Shown: piece by piece, positions 50,601-59,650 of the stretch | Layout: every line of letters begins with the position of its first letter | Numbering within the stretch: position 1 is the first letter of the stretch | Assembly (NCBI GenBank): GCA_002633005.1 | Contig: NMRA01000219.1 | Span: 64,793-128,792, forward strand | DNA: 64,000 nucleotides | Direction: 5' to 3' | Source: Phoronis australis | Taxonomy: Eukaryota > Phoronida > Phoronidae | Made by a program: the position numbers and the translations under genes | The notes under the pieces: model-generated | The model's input: only the letters and a program-made list of their open reading frames with translations | Told to the model about the DNA's origin: nothing | Database searches by the model: none

Positions 50601-53600
50601 TAAAACAATAGCATAGGAGGAATGTATCAAACCTAGTGGAATATTTTGGACACAAAGACGTTTATATTTGGTGCATTTACCATGTCCAGCAAGTAAACTT
50701 ACGCTTGGTCATTCCAGTTGTTTCCTCTGGCTTTGCACTCGTGAGCGCCGGTGCTTGAAGGAGTCTGTCAGCCAATGAGCTTATTGGCGACATCTTTCTG
50801 TGGCGCAACAGTGGGAGACCGTGTGTGCACCAGGTGTTGGAATGATGTCAACCAAACCAGACTAAACCAGCTCAAGTTATCTGTTCGAGAATACAATGCC
50901 GTTGACACTGTAATAAGACGGTTTTACCATAATGACAGCCAGACTTCAATGATACTAAACATTCGGTTCTGTAAAACAATTCACGTAGCTAGTTCTAAAA
51001 CATACATTTTAAAAGGATTTGGGAAGATGAGTACACTACGCCATTAACTACTTTCATTTTATAGACTTATGTTTCTCCATCGAACTATGACCGAAGGCTT
51101 CGATCTCAATTTTACAAAAAAGCACCTCTTTTAACTAACCGAATAAATAGGTCTTATCTGGTATAAAACGTAAACGGTTACCCTTACCTATGAATCAATC
51201 TAATCTAATCAATCAATCAAATCTAACCAGTAATCGAAAGTTGTAAAGACGTCGACAAAGTACGAAATGTCTTTGAAAGCGTAGTTGTCACTACCAACGG
51301 CAGTTGAACACGTAGTGACGACTTTTCTGACAGTGGATGACGTCATTGTTTTTTAGACGTTGATGCGTAAAGTTACGCACATAATTGTTACAAATACATA
51401 AAGTTTTCGCTTTTGACCTCTAAATATCTTGAACTTTCATTAAGATCGAATTTTTGCAAAGGTAAGGTTAGTCCAATATTATCTATTTAGTCATCCTAAG
51501 CATTAGTTCAAGCTTAGTCGGCAAATAAGTTTTACAGTGTAATTCAAGGGGAAGCTCCATTTCACCTCATTGATATGCATACTCGACTAATTATCGGAAC
51601 CCCAGGCTTAGAATTTTGCGTGATTTTCTTATTTTTGATCGAAATCTAGTCACAAGGACCGATGAGTGAAAAAATAGATTGTTTTCATTTTCCGTCCCTT
51701 CCAATTTCTAATTCTCTTGCATGAACATGTGTGACAAGTGTTTTTGACAGAGAATTAAACGTGGCCTCTTCAACAACCCCGGAAACTTTCTTCATCTTAA
51801 CACGACCCGCACCACTGGTCACCAGCAAGAGTTTTAAGCGCTCTCAATTGGTGGCAGTGCAGGTACGGCTTTCCATCAACATGTGCATGAAATAAGTCAC
51901 GAGAGCACGTAGGTCAAGTCTTATCACTTATAATACAATATACCAAACAATTGCAGTTACCTTCGGTTCCTGTATGAATCGACCAGAGTCTGTGAATTTG
52001 AAACCTGGCGTGTCCATTGAGCTGTCACAATCTGGACTCACGACGTGGCGTCGTGGATATACGCAACATATCACTTCTCTTCCTTGGGACCCACTTTGAT
52101 AACTAAGCTCCATGTGGTAATAGTCGAGTTTCAGGGAAATGTCATAAAAGTAACACCGTAGAGAGTATTTGTTGCAGAACGTTTGGAAAGGACTTTAGTA
52201 ACTTTTGCTTCACTATCAAGTGCGTTGGCTGAATACGTCTGTCAGAATTATCCATTTTATGGTATACCTTCAGCAGCAGTGCGTTCCGTCGGTAGACCAA
52301 CTTTCTAGCGCGAAAAGCGACCTTGTGCAAGATCATACAAAACCACGCGTGGGAAACTGAAGGCGAGTGTTTTGCGACTATGCTCAAGACCTTACTGGCA
52401 CTCCTGGACAGATACAGAAATGCTTCGCCTTTTGCATGTCAAAACTCGTCAACACTAAACTTTTATCAGATATAGCTATCGGTGCCTTCGAGGTTTTACT
52501 CGCTAGTTAAATAAATATTATTTAAGTATTAAATTATTTTATGTATGCTATACTGCTTCGTCCTCATTATTATATTGTTTGGATTCTCGGGTCAGTGACC
52601 CTCTTTGTTCTACGATTATTGGTTTAATTGTACCACGTGATCTATTTGTCTTGTTGCAACACCGGGTCATCGTCCATAATTCTCTCCAATTTTCGAATTT
52701 TCAGTCAACTGTCTCCCACCTTTACAGCTCAACATATTGTATAACTTTAGTATTTATCGATATCTGTAGTAGTTTAGTTTGTCATAATATATATGACCTT
52801 TTATCTCACCTACTCGTGTTGTTTCACTGTAAACTAGCTTCGGTATCGCTTCGCAGTTAGCGCACATAAAATTGTTTTTTTAGTTATTCAGAAACATGAA
52901 GCATTGAAAACTGTTATGTTTTTAACGCTAAGATATTTCTTTACTTTTAAGTAAGATGATACGACAATAACAAACGTAAAAGTTTGCTATCGTCGTAGCA
53001 CATATAGCGACTATAAAGCCGCCTTCCATCACAAAAACATTTTTTTCAATATCGCTGCATTTGACAACGCCTATTTCAAGTCAGATGTCCCGTTTAGCCA
53101 TGTATAAGTCTTCGTAAGCCTTCCATTCTTCTTTTCTCTAGTTCATAATTACATTTTTGTGTTTAAAGTTACCTTACATATCGGTTAAATTTACCATATC
53201 TTGTAAATTATGTCCTCCCTCCCCTCCCCCCCTTCTCTCTCCCTCCCTCCCTTCCTTCCTTCCTTTCTCTCTCGCTTCCCCTCACCTTTTAGTCAGATAA
53301 CATCTCCAGCTACCTGTACCTTCATGCGCTGTAGCCCTTTTCAAACATTAATTGTTTCGTTTACGAGTGGACATACCTGACTGAAATGTCATATAATACG
53401 TGAACTACCAAATGAGGGTTGCATCTGGTTCGAGAAAGGTGTGTCAAAGGAGGCGGTATCTCAGGCAGGTGTTTAAATAGAGTATATAATTCTTCGTCCA
53501 TGGACTGGTGGAAAATTTTTTCAATTCCAAACAGACATTAAACCTTCCACTCATCTTGAAAGTCGCAGTCATCAATTGAACTTCGATTGCTAATTGTGCA

Positions 53601-56600
53601 CAGAATTTGTCTGAGCTTGTCAGTGAGCTACAAGAAAACTAGGAAAGCTAGTTAACTTTCTGAAATATAATCAGGCCGTTGATAGTAACAATCTTTATTT
53701 CAGTACTCTGTTCGTCATCAGCACTTAATGAATTGTTCTAGGTTCAATCAGAATTGAATTGCATTTTCAAAAAACTGTTTCTTTTTAAAGGTTTTTTTGT
53801 TTTTCCTTAATTTCGAAAAATTTAAATCATTATGTATCTTGCTTTTGTGCGAAGTAAAAAATGTCAGACCCTTTTACTTTCACTTCAAACTAGCGTTTGG
53901 TCATCGAGGGCTCATAGCAATTCACCTGCTATCGATATCGATACTACTGAACCATGCATTGGCCAGGGTTGAACGCTCGGTGTATGATATTCCAGTATAA
54001 TAGTTTGTGTATGTAGGCCTCCGGTCACTACCTCAAAATTCTCATTATTATGTGTAACACATGTAGCGATCATCTTTACAACCTTCGAGAATTTCAATGA
54101 AAAGTGCTAAATACAGTCATCTAAGACTAAACATTCTACAAAAGGGATCTCCGATTTTCAGCTTTAAAGGGACATTTGCGCCAAAAATAAAAAAAACATT
54201 ATTACACAAATTAGCAGTACATGTAGCTCGGAGTCGGGCTCACTAGCTGATCCAATCCCCATCCGTAGGTAACAGACTAGTTGCATATGGCACCGATTTT
54301 GGTTTCAGCGAATACGGTCTGACTGACCGACAACGGTGAGAATTGTCGACTTGCAATAAAATCACAAAACACAACTGATTTTGTCGTTTTATGATTTTAA
54401 TGAAAATTAGTAACTTCGAAAAGTCTATCCCATTTGACAACAATCCCCACAGATCGTTCTTCGGCCCTAAAATCCGTAATGTTCCTTTGATGAGGAAATT
54501 TGCAGTGTTGCGTAATATNACTTGACTACTGCGCCATCTATACATCGACGGTAAAGCTTAAATACCCGTGACTGCGTGTGGGAAATTGCGATTGCGTGAG
54601 CTGAAGTCGATATTTTCAAAGTACAATTACACCACTGTTTAAGGTTGCAAATTGAGTTTTTTTGATATCCTTCTATAGAAAAAGCTTTAATCTCTCTGAT
54701 GAAATCATCTATTTCCTTTTAAACGTAACTTAAGTCCTAAAATTTGTCCGGGGAAGGAGGCCAAAAACGGCGGTTTAGCTAGTTGTCCCTTCCTGGTTAT
54801 CTCTTCCTGGTAATATTCATTTGCGTATTGATTTCATGATCTTTCAGAAAGCATTTGTAACATGTTTGAGACAAACAACAGGCAAATAAAAGTCAGATCA
54901 ACGTACAGCATACACACCAACAAACATGACGTTTGCCCTTAGCTAGTTTTAGTTCCATAAGTTGCAGTTGCCTGTGTTCTAGCAATGGTGAGCACTAATT
55001 GGTTGACAAGACTTATTAACGTAATCCTGTCGCTTATCAAGACTGAGGTTTAAAGAATGCCACCCTATTTAATTAGTCTTTTTTACCGTCCTAATCGGTC
55101 TATATTCACATCGCCTCTTATACGATCGACCTCACCTTGCCGAGAGGTGTCGCGTTAACCTGTGAGGAAGGTGAGAAACGACGCAGCGACGTCAATGGTT
55201 CGTCTGCAGAGTGAATGCCGCTATATAGTTCCCGCTTGCCCGAACTATGAAGCTGCGAAGAAAGCGAGAGCCCGAAATACATGGGAAGTGGCTCGCGGTT
55301 GTAAAGAAGATAAAAGGTACGCTGCAAGTATGAGGCCGTGAAACATCTCCGTGTCTGTGGCCGGCATTTCATGGACATTGATTTCTGACAAATTCCGGCT
55401 TACCAAAGAACTATCCATACGTTCCGTTGCCTGTGCATGTTCACGGCGCCTCTCTAGTATTTCTTGGTCAATGTATTCCGGTTCGAACTGATAGCCTGTG
55501 AAACCTAAAGATCCGACCCGTGAAGTCTTCGTCGGATGAGCTCTTGACTAAGTCGGGATTAGCGCCGGGCGAGTTGCCATGTAGACGTGCGTTCTGTTTC
55601 AAAATGAATTATTCTCGTCCTAACCAATGCTTATATAAAACTGAAGTCTCATTAGATACAATTTGTAATGTCTTTGCAGTACTCGTGAATGCAAATGTTG
55701 AGAAGCCAGCAATGAATAAACCACTGCGTTACCGGCTTTAGATGACGGCAACAAAGGTAATTGACCGGGCACCGAGGCAGTGTGAGGGCATGCTAATTCA
55801 GTGCAGACAGAAAGCTGTTGTGAAACAATTACTCGATTTTATATGCTATGGTCACATGTTAGGGGAATCTTTATTCAGAATACAAATACAATATTAAAGT
55901 CATTGTTACTGTACAATCTTTGCCATGACGGTCTGTGGAAGTGGAACCCGACTTCGCGGCCCCCAATAATTTTTCAGTTTTGTGGCAAATTCACATAAAT
56001 AATTACGTGCACATTATTTCTTTGGCTCACTATTATAGTCTTTTCGTGACTGGAGGTTTAGTTTCCAACTCAAGCTGGTTTATATTCGTGCCAGTCCCGG
56101 CGGCCGCGACGGGCCTGATCAGGTTTTAGCCACTGGCCGGGATAACAAGCGTTTTGTGTGTTTAGAACTCAAAAATCCCAAGTACAAACAACACAGATCT
56201 TGGTTCTCCTGTCTGTATTTCACGGAAAAACTTATGCTTCGAATTTATCTCCGAACAGACCCCAAACTCCTGCTATGGACCTTCGTAAATTGGCCTGCCG
56301 AACTTTGTAGGCTACGGTCTGTCCAAATACCAATAAATCCGTAACAGCGAAATAAAACAACACGTATTTATAAGAACTCGGTGTATTTTTAAGGGTTTTA
56401 CATTGATACAAAATAGGTTGTTTTTGGGTGGCGTTCTCCTTTAAGAATATCACCGGAAGGGATTTTGCGTCCATACAAAGTCACCTGAAGACTTTCGTGG
56501 GAAAAAAGTAAATTTCTATCGGAAACTTATATTGTCTACCGCAGTGACGTTGGTCGAGCAGTGGAAATCTAAAACGATCCGGAAACAGGTCTAGAGGTTT

Positions 56601-57336
56601 TTTCGGTCATCAGAGGGACAATCACCAGTTGGCGAGACCGCTTCGACCACAAGCACCCGTGATCTCTTTTGTTAACTACTCGTTCTCAGCGCCCATTTAT
56701 CAGGGTGCCCTGCAGTTTTAATATAATTCACTTGTTTTACATTCTCAATAGAGTATGCAATGCGAATTTCAGGGCATGTAATCGCGGCGGCAATTGGGCG
56801 ATCTATCTCTAGGACGGCGAAGTTCACAAAGTGTTTTCCATGTACTGTGTGTTCATACTTGCCAACCATGATTTAAAAATGAAAAAGCGAAACATTTAGA
56901 TCTTAGCCCTATCGCAAAAGACAAATTCCGCCGACAATTATTTTTTAGTCTTGACTGTGAAATGGAACCGCGAAATAAAAATTGCGTGGAAAAGCACAGC
57001 TTGGCAAGTGCGTGTTGTACTAGTATGTACACACGTCGAGGCAAATCGCATGCTCACCCGGTAAAGCTGGCATAGCTTAGGCCTGCTTTTGGGAGGAATG
57101 AGAAAACACGGTTGGATGGGCCTATACTCACCTAAATTATAGCGTGTTTCTGTACATCTTGGAAGTGATGCCGAGATTCCTGAGTTCACTTTCGTATCAA
57201 CCATGTCGTCCTCTCTTTTACTGTAGAATTCACGAAAAATGGTTCCTATGCTAAAAATACAAACGTTCGTGCCAAGCAGGAATAAGAAAATCATCACCAG
57301 GAAGCGTTTATTAAAAATCTGCCGTTTAAATCTCAT
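38496..57336 (-). CDS. B4GALT: beta-1,4-galactosyltransferase / N-acetylgalactosaminyltransferase family (GT7), complete five-exon gene
   Basis: The CDS is complement(join(38496..38664, 39750..39977, 40229..40416, 43448..43665, 57132..57336)), 335 aa, with phases 1, 0, 2, 2 and GT-AG introns. It is a type II Golgi protein: short basic cytoplasmic tail (MRFKRQIFNKR), membrane anchor about 12-34, stem, then GT7 domain. Visible landmarks are LPRC, GGEWKPSDC, AIIIPYRNR, FNRAKLLNVGY, the Mn-binding HDVDLVPEDD, GGV, GWGCEDDD, the M-x-x-H pair in MLSHRKRENE, and DGLNTLSYQLLSR near the end. The family transfers Gal or GalNAc from the UDP-sugar to terminal GlcNAc. The residue matching bovine B4GALT1 Tyr289 is Leu (ELVGGV), as in GalNAc-preferring enzymes, so donor use may be GalNAc. 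It resembles B4GALT1-6 more than B4GALT7. Intron 1 (13.5 kb) contains another gene on the same strand. Confidence 0.93.
38830..38978 (-). pseudogene. possible THAP-like zinc-finger relic in B4GALT intron 4
   Basis: The minus-strand frame reads SYCCAVRCNSDGRTRQ followed by VFTNTFSDMMLR. This resembles the start of THAP domains (two close Cys, Asn-rich turn, Phe-x-x-Phe segment). The later C-x2-H part is not found in frame. It could be a degraded P-element-like transposase or THAP-gene fragment, or chance. Confidence 0.3.
39750..39977 (-). CDS. B4GALT: B4GALT exon 4
   Basis: 228 bp, acceptor ttgtttattgcag, donor gtgaga, phase 2 to phase 2. It encodes residues 205-279: LRYPELVGGVLAIKPKHF, LNGYSNLYFGWGCEDDDF and MLSHRKRENEEQYEK. 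It carries the donor-selecting position (Leu), the acceptor-binding Trp, the EDDD acidic run and the Met and His metal ligands. Confidence 0.95.
40229..40416 (-). CDS. B4GALT: B4GALT exon 3
   Basis: 188 bp, acceptor tttcccttttcag, donor gtgagt, phase 0 in and phase 2 out. It encodes residues 142-203: FNRAKLLNVGY, CLIFHDVDLVPEDDRNFYTC and PKHLSVAID. HDVD is the nucleotide-sugar and Mn-binding DxD-type motif. Confidence 0.95.
41250..41317 (-). repeat. tRNA-like promoter module inside the 41-kb element
   Basis: The minus strand reads TGGTGTAGTGGAAACG (box A-like, from about 41311) and GAGTTCAAGTC (box B-like, about 41258-41268). The spacing suits an RNA polymerase III internal promoter. The flanks do not form a clean acceptor stem, so a functional tRNA is unlikely. 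A SINE head or captured tRNA fragment is more plausible. Confidence 0.55.
41731..41771. other. assembly gap (41 N)
   Basis: A run of 41 N inside the transposable element, ending in a C run. The gap size may be arbitrary. It probably reflects collapse at a repeated, C-rich terminus. Confidence 0.99.
43037..43175. repeat. 139-bp near-perfect hairpin element (MITE-like)
   Basis: Two arms of about 55 bases (TAGTATAAGATGA ... GACGTTTCG and its complement) differ at about four positions. The loop contains its own short hairpin, ACCTGG-TCCG-CCAGGT. It lies in B4GALT intron 2. Ends at TA would suit a Tc1/mariner-type MITE, but the target duplication is ambiguous. Confidence 0.8.
43448..43665 (-). 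CDS. B4GALT: B4GALT exon 2
   Basis: 218 bp, acceptor actattcttgcag, donor gtgagt, phase 1 in and phase 0 out. It encodes residues 70-141: the end of the stem, GGEWKPSDC, VAIIIPYRNRKEHL and LQRQKLHYKVFVIEQ, the start of the GT7 catalytic domain. Confidence 0.95.
45174..45321 (-). mobile_element. GTGGCGGAT-family short element, left arm of an inverted pair
   Basis: It starts GCGCGGATCCAGG and ends AAATCCGCCACT, and is the approximate reverse complement of 45332-45500. TTGAGTTACTTTGAGTTAGG shows a small internal duplication. No clear target duplication remains. Confidence 0.8.
45332..45500 (+). mobile_element. GTGGCGGAT-family short element, right arm of an inverted pair
   Basis: 169 bp from CAGTGGCGGATTTAG to GATCTGCCCCTG, flanked by GGTTA on both sides (perfect 5-bp target duplication). 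It lies 10 bp from its inverted neighbour, so the two can pair as a long hairpin. Confidence 0.88.
45942..46491 (+). repeat. minisatellite, 18-20-bp units
   Basis: About 28 tandem units of GGGCCTATTGGTAACCAG (18 bp) and GGGCCTACTGGTATAACCAG (20 bp) with point variants, plus a higher-order duplication of several units. In the 18-bp form one frame reads Gly-Pro-Ile-Gly-Asn-Gln, but the 20-bp units break it, so no long frame survives. Confidence 0.95.
47135..47140 (-). terminator. polyadenylation signal (AATAAA) of the nested membrane-protein gene
   Basis: TTTATT on the plus strand is AATAAA on the minus strand, 47 bases after the stop codon at 47188-47190. This implies a very short 3' untranslated region. 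Confidence 0.55.
47188..48911 (-). CDS. nested membrane protein, terminal exon (transmembrane and cytoplasmic part)
   Basis: This 1724-bp exon has acceptor ttatcgtttcag, phase 1 in, and 573 complete codons plus a stop. Counting from the Met at 48900 (570 residues), the membrane helix is about 3-22. Helical repeats start near 89, 155, 220, 282 and 335, the dynein-stalk-like segment is about 383-525, and a Lys/Arg-rich then Ser-rich tail is 526-570. A 570-codon frame in this AT-rich DNA cannot be chance. Confidence 0.92.
47188..50797 (-). CDS. single-pass membrane protein: TSP type 1 repeat, transmembrane helix, helical repeats, dynein-stalk-like domain (5' incomplete)
   Basis: The supported part is complement(join(47188..48911, 50232..50381, 50703..50797)), with phase 1 at both inner junctions (ACC AAG C|CC ATT and AGC G|AG GAC). 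Domains in order: a linker (ADRLLQAPALTSAKPEETTG); a TSP1 repeat (TWGEWGPC, HRYSLC, 4 Cys); membrane helix IAIPISTMIIFLAILLCVF followed by CRRRR, so the C-terminus is cytoplasmic; about five helical-hairpin repeats (L-x2-A ... F); then a region with ELREYDRPP, VVIAALLILG, DW, LFKRIKEF, IDKYTENDV, LS and W in the order seen in dynein heavy chain stalk and microtubule-binding domains; and a basic, Ser-rich tail ending DYFDIV. A signal peptide and upstream exons are not located. Lying in B4GALT intron 1, it is probably a separate transcription unit. No known orthologue is recognised; function is unknown. Confidence 0.75.
50232..50381 (-). CDS. nested membrane protein, thrombospondin type 1 repeat exon
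   Basis: Exactly 150 bp, phase 1 at both ends (acceptor ttcttttccag, donor gtaagagt), the symmetric form typical of TSP1 modules. It encodes W-x2-W-x2-C (TWGEWGPC) and an Arg-containing strand (KHRYSLC), then DGC and SPC. Only four Cys are present instead of the usual six, with the CSVTC-G-G part absent. Confidence 0.85.
50703..50797 (-). CDS. nested membrane protein, linker exon (probable)
   Basis: 95 bp, donor gtaagttt, phase 1 out, matching the TSP1 exon. It encodes SPISSLADRLLQAPALTSAK and PEETTGMTK. The acceptor is cgccacag at 50798; a second AG four bases later (gaaag|ATG) would give phase 0 instead. No domain is present, so support rests on splice phase and the good donor. Confidence 0.55.
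51961..52195 (-). CDS. possible upstream exon with TSP1-like spacing (uncertain)
   Basis: A minus-strand frame open from about 52195 ends at GAACCGAAG with donor gtaact (phase 0). It contains YQSGSQGREVICCVYPRR and VVSPDC. The G-x-Q-x-R-E-V-x-C and V-x-x-x-C spacing recalls TSP1 repeats of ADAMTS proteins, but the WxxW part is missing. The acceptor position is not settled. It could join the linker exon only through the phase 0 acceptor. Confidence 0.3.
53213..53286 (+). repeat. polypyrimidine tract (CCCT/CCTT-rich)
   Basis: About 74 bases almost purely C and T, with CCTCCCT and CCTTCCTT stretches. The mirror-like homopyrimidine character could support triplex (H-DNA) structure and length polymorphism. 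Confidence 0.9.
54519..54519. other. single unresolved base (N)
   Basis: One N in otherwise featureless intron sequence. Confidence 0.99.
55195..55388 (+). pseudogene. frameshifted THAP-like zinc-finger relic
   Basis: From an ATG at 55195 the frame reads CRYIVPACPNYEAAKKARAR and NTWEVARGC. After a one-base shift near 55325 it continues KYEAVKHLRVCGRHFMDIDF then stop. Paired Cys near the start, a central Trp, and C-x2-H-F followed by D-F match the order of a THAP (C2CH) DNA-binding domain. The frameshift and quick stop suggest a decayed copy, perhaps from a P-element-like transposase or a THAP gene. Confidence 0.45.
57132..57336 (-). CDS. B4GALT: B4GALT exon 1 (coding part)
   Basis: 68 codons plus one base from ATG at 57336 to donor gtgagtat, phase 1. 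It encodes the cytoplasmic tail, the signal anchor (FLVMIFLFLLGTNVCIFSI) and stem with LPRC before the junction. The frame is open further upstream (to a GTG at 57366), but the Met gives the 11-residue basic tail usual in this family. The split Glu codon joins cleanly to exon 2. Confidence 0.85.
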
Positions 57337-58784
57337 CCTCAGGTAAACTACCGAATACCCTTTCACCTGCCAAGCGGCCAGGATACGTAAGAAAGGAACA
57401 CGAGCCCTCCACAGTCAACCCTGATGATACGAAAAACAATTCAATCTGGTGGTCGCCAGTTGATAAAACCGTCTCAATTATGCTGAAGAGGTATCGTAAA
57501 CATAATCCAAGTGAGCAGATGAAGTTCACCTCTTGATTAAAATTAAAATCCCGTATCTCATCCGCTCGAGAACACATTCAACCTTCAGCTTAGGCCGCGT
57601 GATTCTCAATTCAAAAGTACTAATGTACGATTCATATCTTAATGCTTTTTGCGAAATAAGCCGGGGGTTCTCTTCCTAGGGTTCTCTCATTCGTGTTACG
57701 TGCCGCTTAGTCAGATGGTAATCGTGTATCCTCTAAGACAGGTAGTTGTAATACGCCCGGGCCAACGTTCCGTGGATCAGTTTTTGACTGAGACTAAAAA
57801 AGCGAGATGATCGCGCAAGACTACACAAAATCACACGAGTGCCAAGACGAGTGTTTCAAGAGAGTGCTCGAGAGTTTCTAGCCTAGCCCAATAAAATGTT
57901 GACCTTTGTAGTGATTGGTCGGTGTGGTTGGAACGTTAAATTGTGGAATTGAACTGATAAATTATGGGATACCATCCACTGTTTTCGTTTCATAAGCAAT
58001 GATTTTTCGTCACAAGGGGGCGTGCAAACAAAGGTCTTGGGTTCTACGGAACACAGCCCTGCGGGTACCATGACTATCGCCTCTTGTGGGCCATGCACCA
58101 TGAAAACTGCGGCGATTGGAAAGAATCCTGGAATTGTTTCGAGTAGGCTGTTTTTCTCCGCATCCCTTACTATTGTCTAGGTTACGCATTTTCCACTTTC
58201 CGTTGCAATGATCTGGATGTTAAATTAACAGTGGCAACCCGGCACTAGCATTAGCGCTGGCTATCTAATTCAAGTCGGCGCTCGGCCGTGGACCCGAGAC
58301 AGTCGCGCATCACTTGCACCCGTCAGCTCTATTTTCTGTTGCAGTGGGAACGTCATTGGTTAGAACAAGTCACCATGCAGGCTGAAAACGGAACGGGAGG
58401 GAGAGAGAAGGACCATTCTTAAAGATCACATGTCAAGTTTCATGTAAAATAAAGACAACTGAATAATTTGTGGTTACATGATATTACGAGACGGGCTGAC
58501 TTTAATTTGACAATTTGTGACTTTTTTCTAACGAATGACTACGTAGTCATTTGGAGCGAACTAAAATTTAATTTCAACTTTAACTGTAACCTTCCTGTGC
58601 TGTATGCGGGGGTTCTGCTGATTGCACTGTACGATTTGAGGTTATTTGCAACGTCAAAAAAATCGCGACTAAGTGATTGGAGGTCTTTCGTCAAGCAAAA
58701 CAATCATCACTAAATGGTTGTAGATAATGTAGGCTTTGGTCAGTTAAGCACCAAAAGGGTTAACGTGAAATCAACTGTATCAGA
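57337..58784. other. B4GALT upstream region
   Basis: About 1.4 kb 5' of B4GALT. A CCAAT box on the minus strand beside a TGACG half-site lies at about 58350-58360. No exon is recognised. Confidence 0.35.
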
Positions 58785-59190
58785 CGCTTGACCCAAAATA
58801 TGTAGACTTTTCAGAGCCCCATCTCAGACATTTTCCATATTTAGAAAGTAAGGTGTCATTTGACTTCATCATGCTGTCAATCACATCCTGACACATTTGT
58901 GGGGTAAACAAGGCACGCTTTTGGGTTCTTGGTAGCGAAAAAGGTACCCCCTATATCTTTGTTGTAAGGTATAGAATGAACATTTGTCGCTTGACCCAAA
59001 ATATGTAGACTTTTCAGAGCCCCATCTCAGACATTTTCCATATTTAGAAAGTAAGGTGTCATTTGACTTCATCATGCTGTCAATCACATCCTGACACATT
59101 TGTGGGGTAAACAAGACACGCTTTTGGGTTCTTGGTAGCGAAAAAGGTACCCCCTATATCTTTGTTGTAAGGTATAGAATGAACATTTGT
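58785..59190 (+). repeat. 203-bp tandem duplication (two copies)
   Basis: Copies at 58785-58987 and 58988-59190 are almost identical; the one difference I see is AAGGCACG versus AAGACACG. The high identity means a recent duplication. It lies directly downstream (minus strand sense) of a LINE reverse transcriptase relic, so it may be its 3' region. Confidence 0.93.
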
Positions 59191-59299
59191 CGCCAGCAAA
59201 ATACATTAAGATATCCAGGGCTGTCGGTGGAATAGGTCATTTACGTAAAAAGGTACAGAAGAAGATCACCTATTGAACCTTGAAGGATACCTGTTGAGA

Positions 59300-59650
59300 T
59301 ATTGAGGAGTGAGGAATGCCGTTATAGTCAAATTGATGTAGTAATGATCAACTTTGTCGAAGGCTTTTCGTAAGTCAGAAAACCCGATGAGGGGCTTCTA
59401 GCCAAGATATATTTGTAAAAAAATAGTTGGCAATTTTATCTATGATTAAGTGACGCAAGGAGTAGCGTGTTTATCTCGAGAATCGAACTGATGTTTCTGC
59501 ACAAGACCTTTGAGAGGGAGATGTAAAGTTGTTAGTGCACATTTTTCAAAAAGTGCTTCAGAAGAAAGCTAGGCAGTGCAGAAATCGGTCTGTAGCTTGA
59601 CAAGTCTTCGAAGCCATTACGGTTATTTTTAAGTAACGGAACAACTTCGT
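59300..59650 (-). mobile_element. decayed non-LTR retrotransposon (LINE) reverse transcriptase fragment
   Basis: On the minus strand, in broken frames and in the right order: NGFEDLSSYRPISALPSF (YRPIS motif), then KGLVQKHQFDSR (QFGFR-like), then FSDLRKAFDKVDHY (DLSKAFD-like motif). These are successive landmarks of LINE reverse transcriptases of the CR1/L2/jockey type. Stop codons and shifts separate them; it is not functional. Confidence 0.75.

Larger units (their letters stand above)
43666..57131 (-). other. B4GALT intron 1 (13.5 kb) hosting another gene
   Basis: GT-AG intron in phase 1. It contains the membrane-protein gene at 47188-50797 (same strand), an inverted pair of short elements (45174-45500), a minisatellite (45942-46491), a polypyrimidine tract (53213-53286), and a THAP-like relic (55195-55388). 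The rest shows nothing I recognise. Confidence 0.8.
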
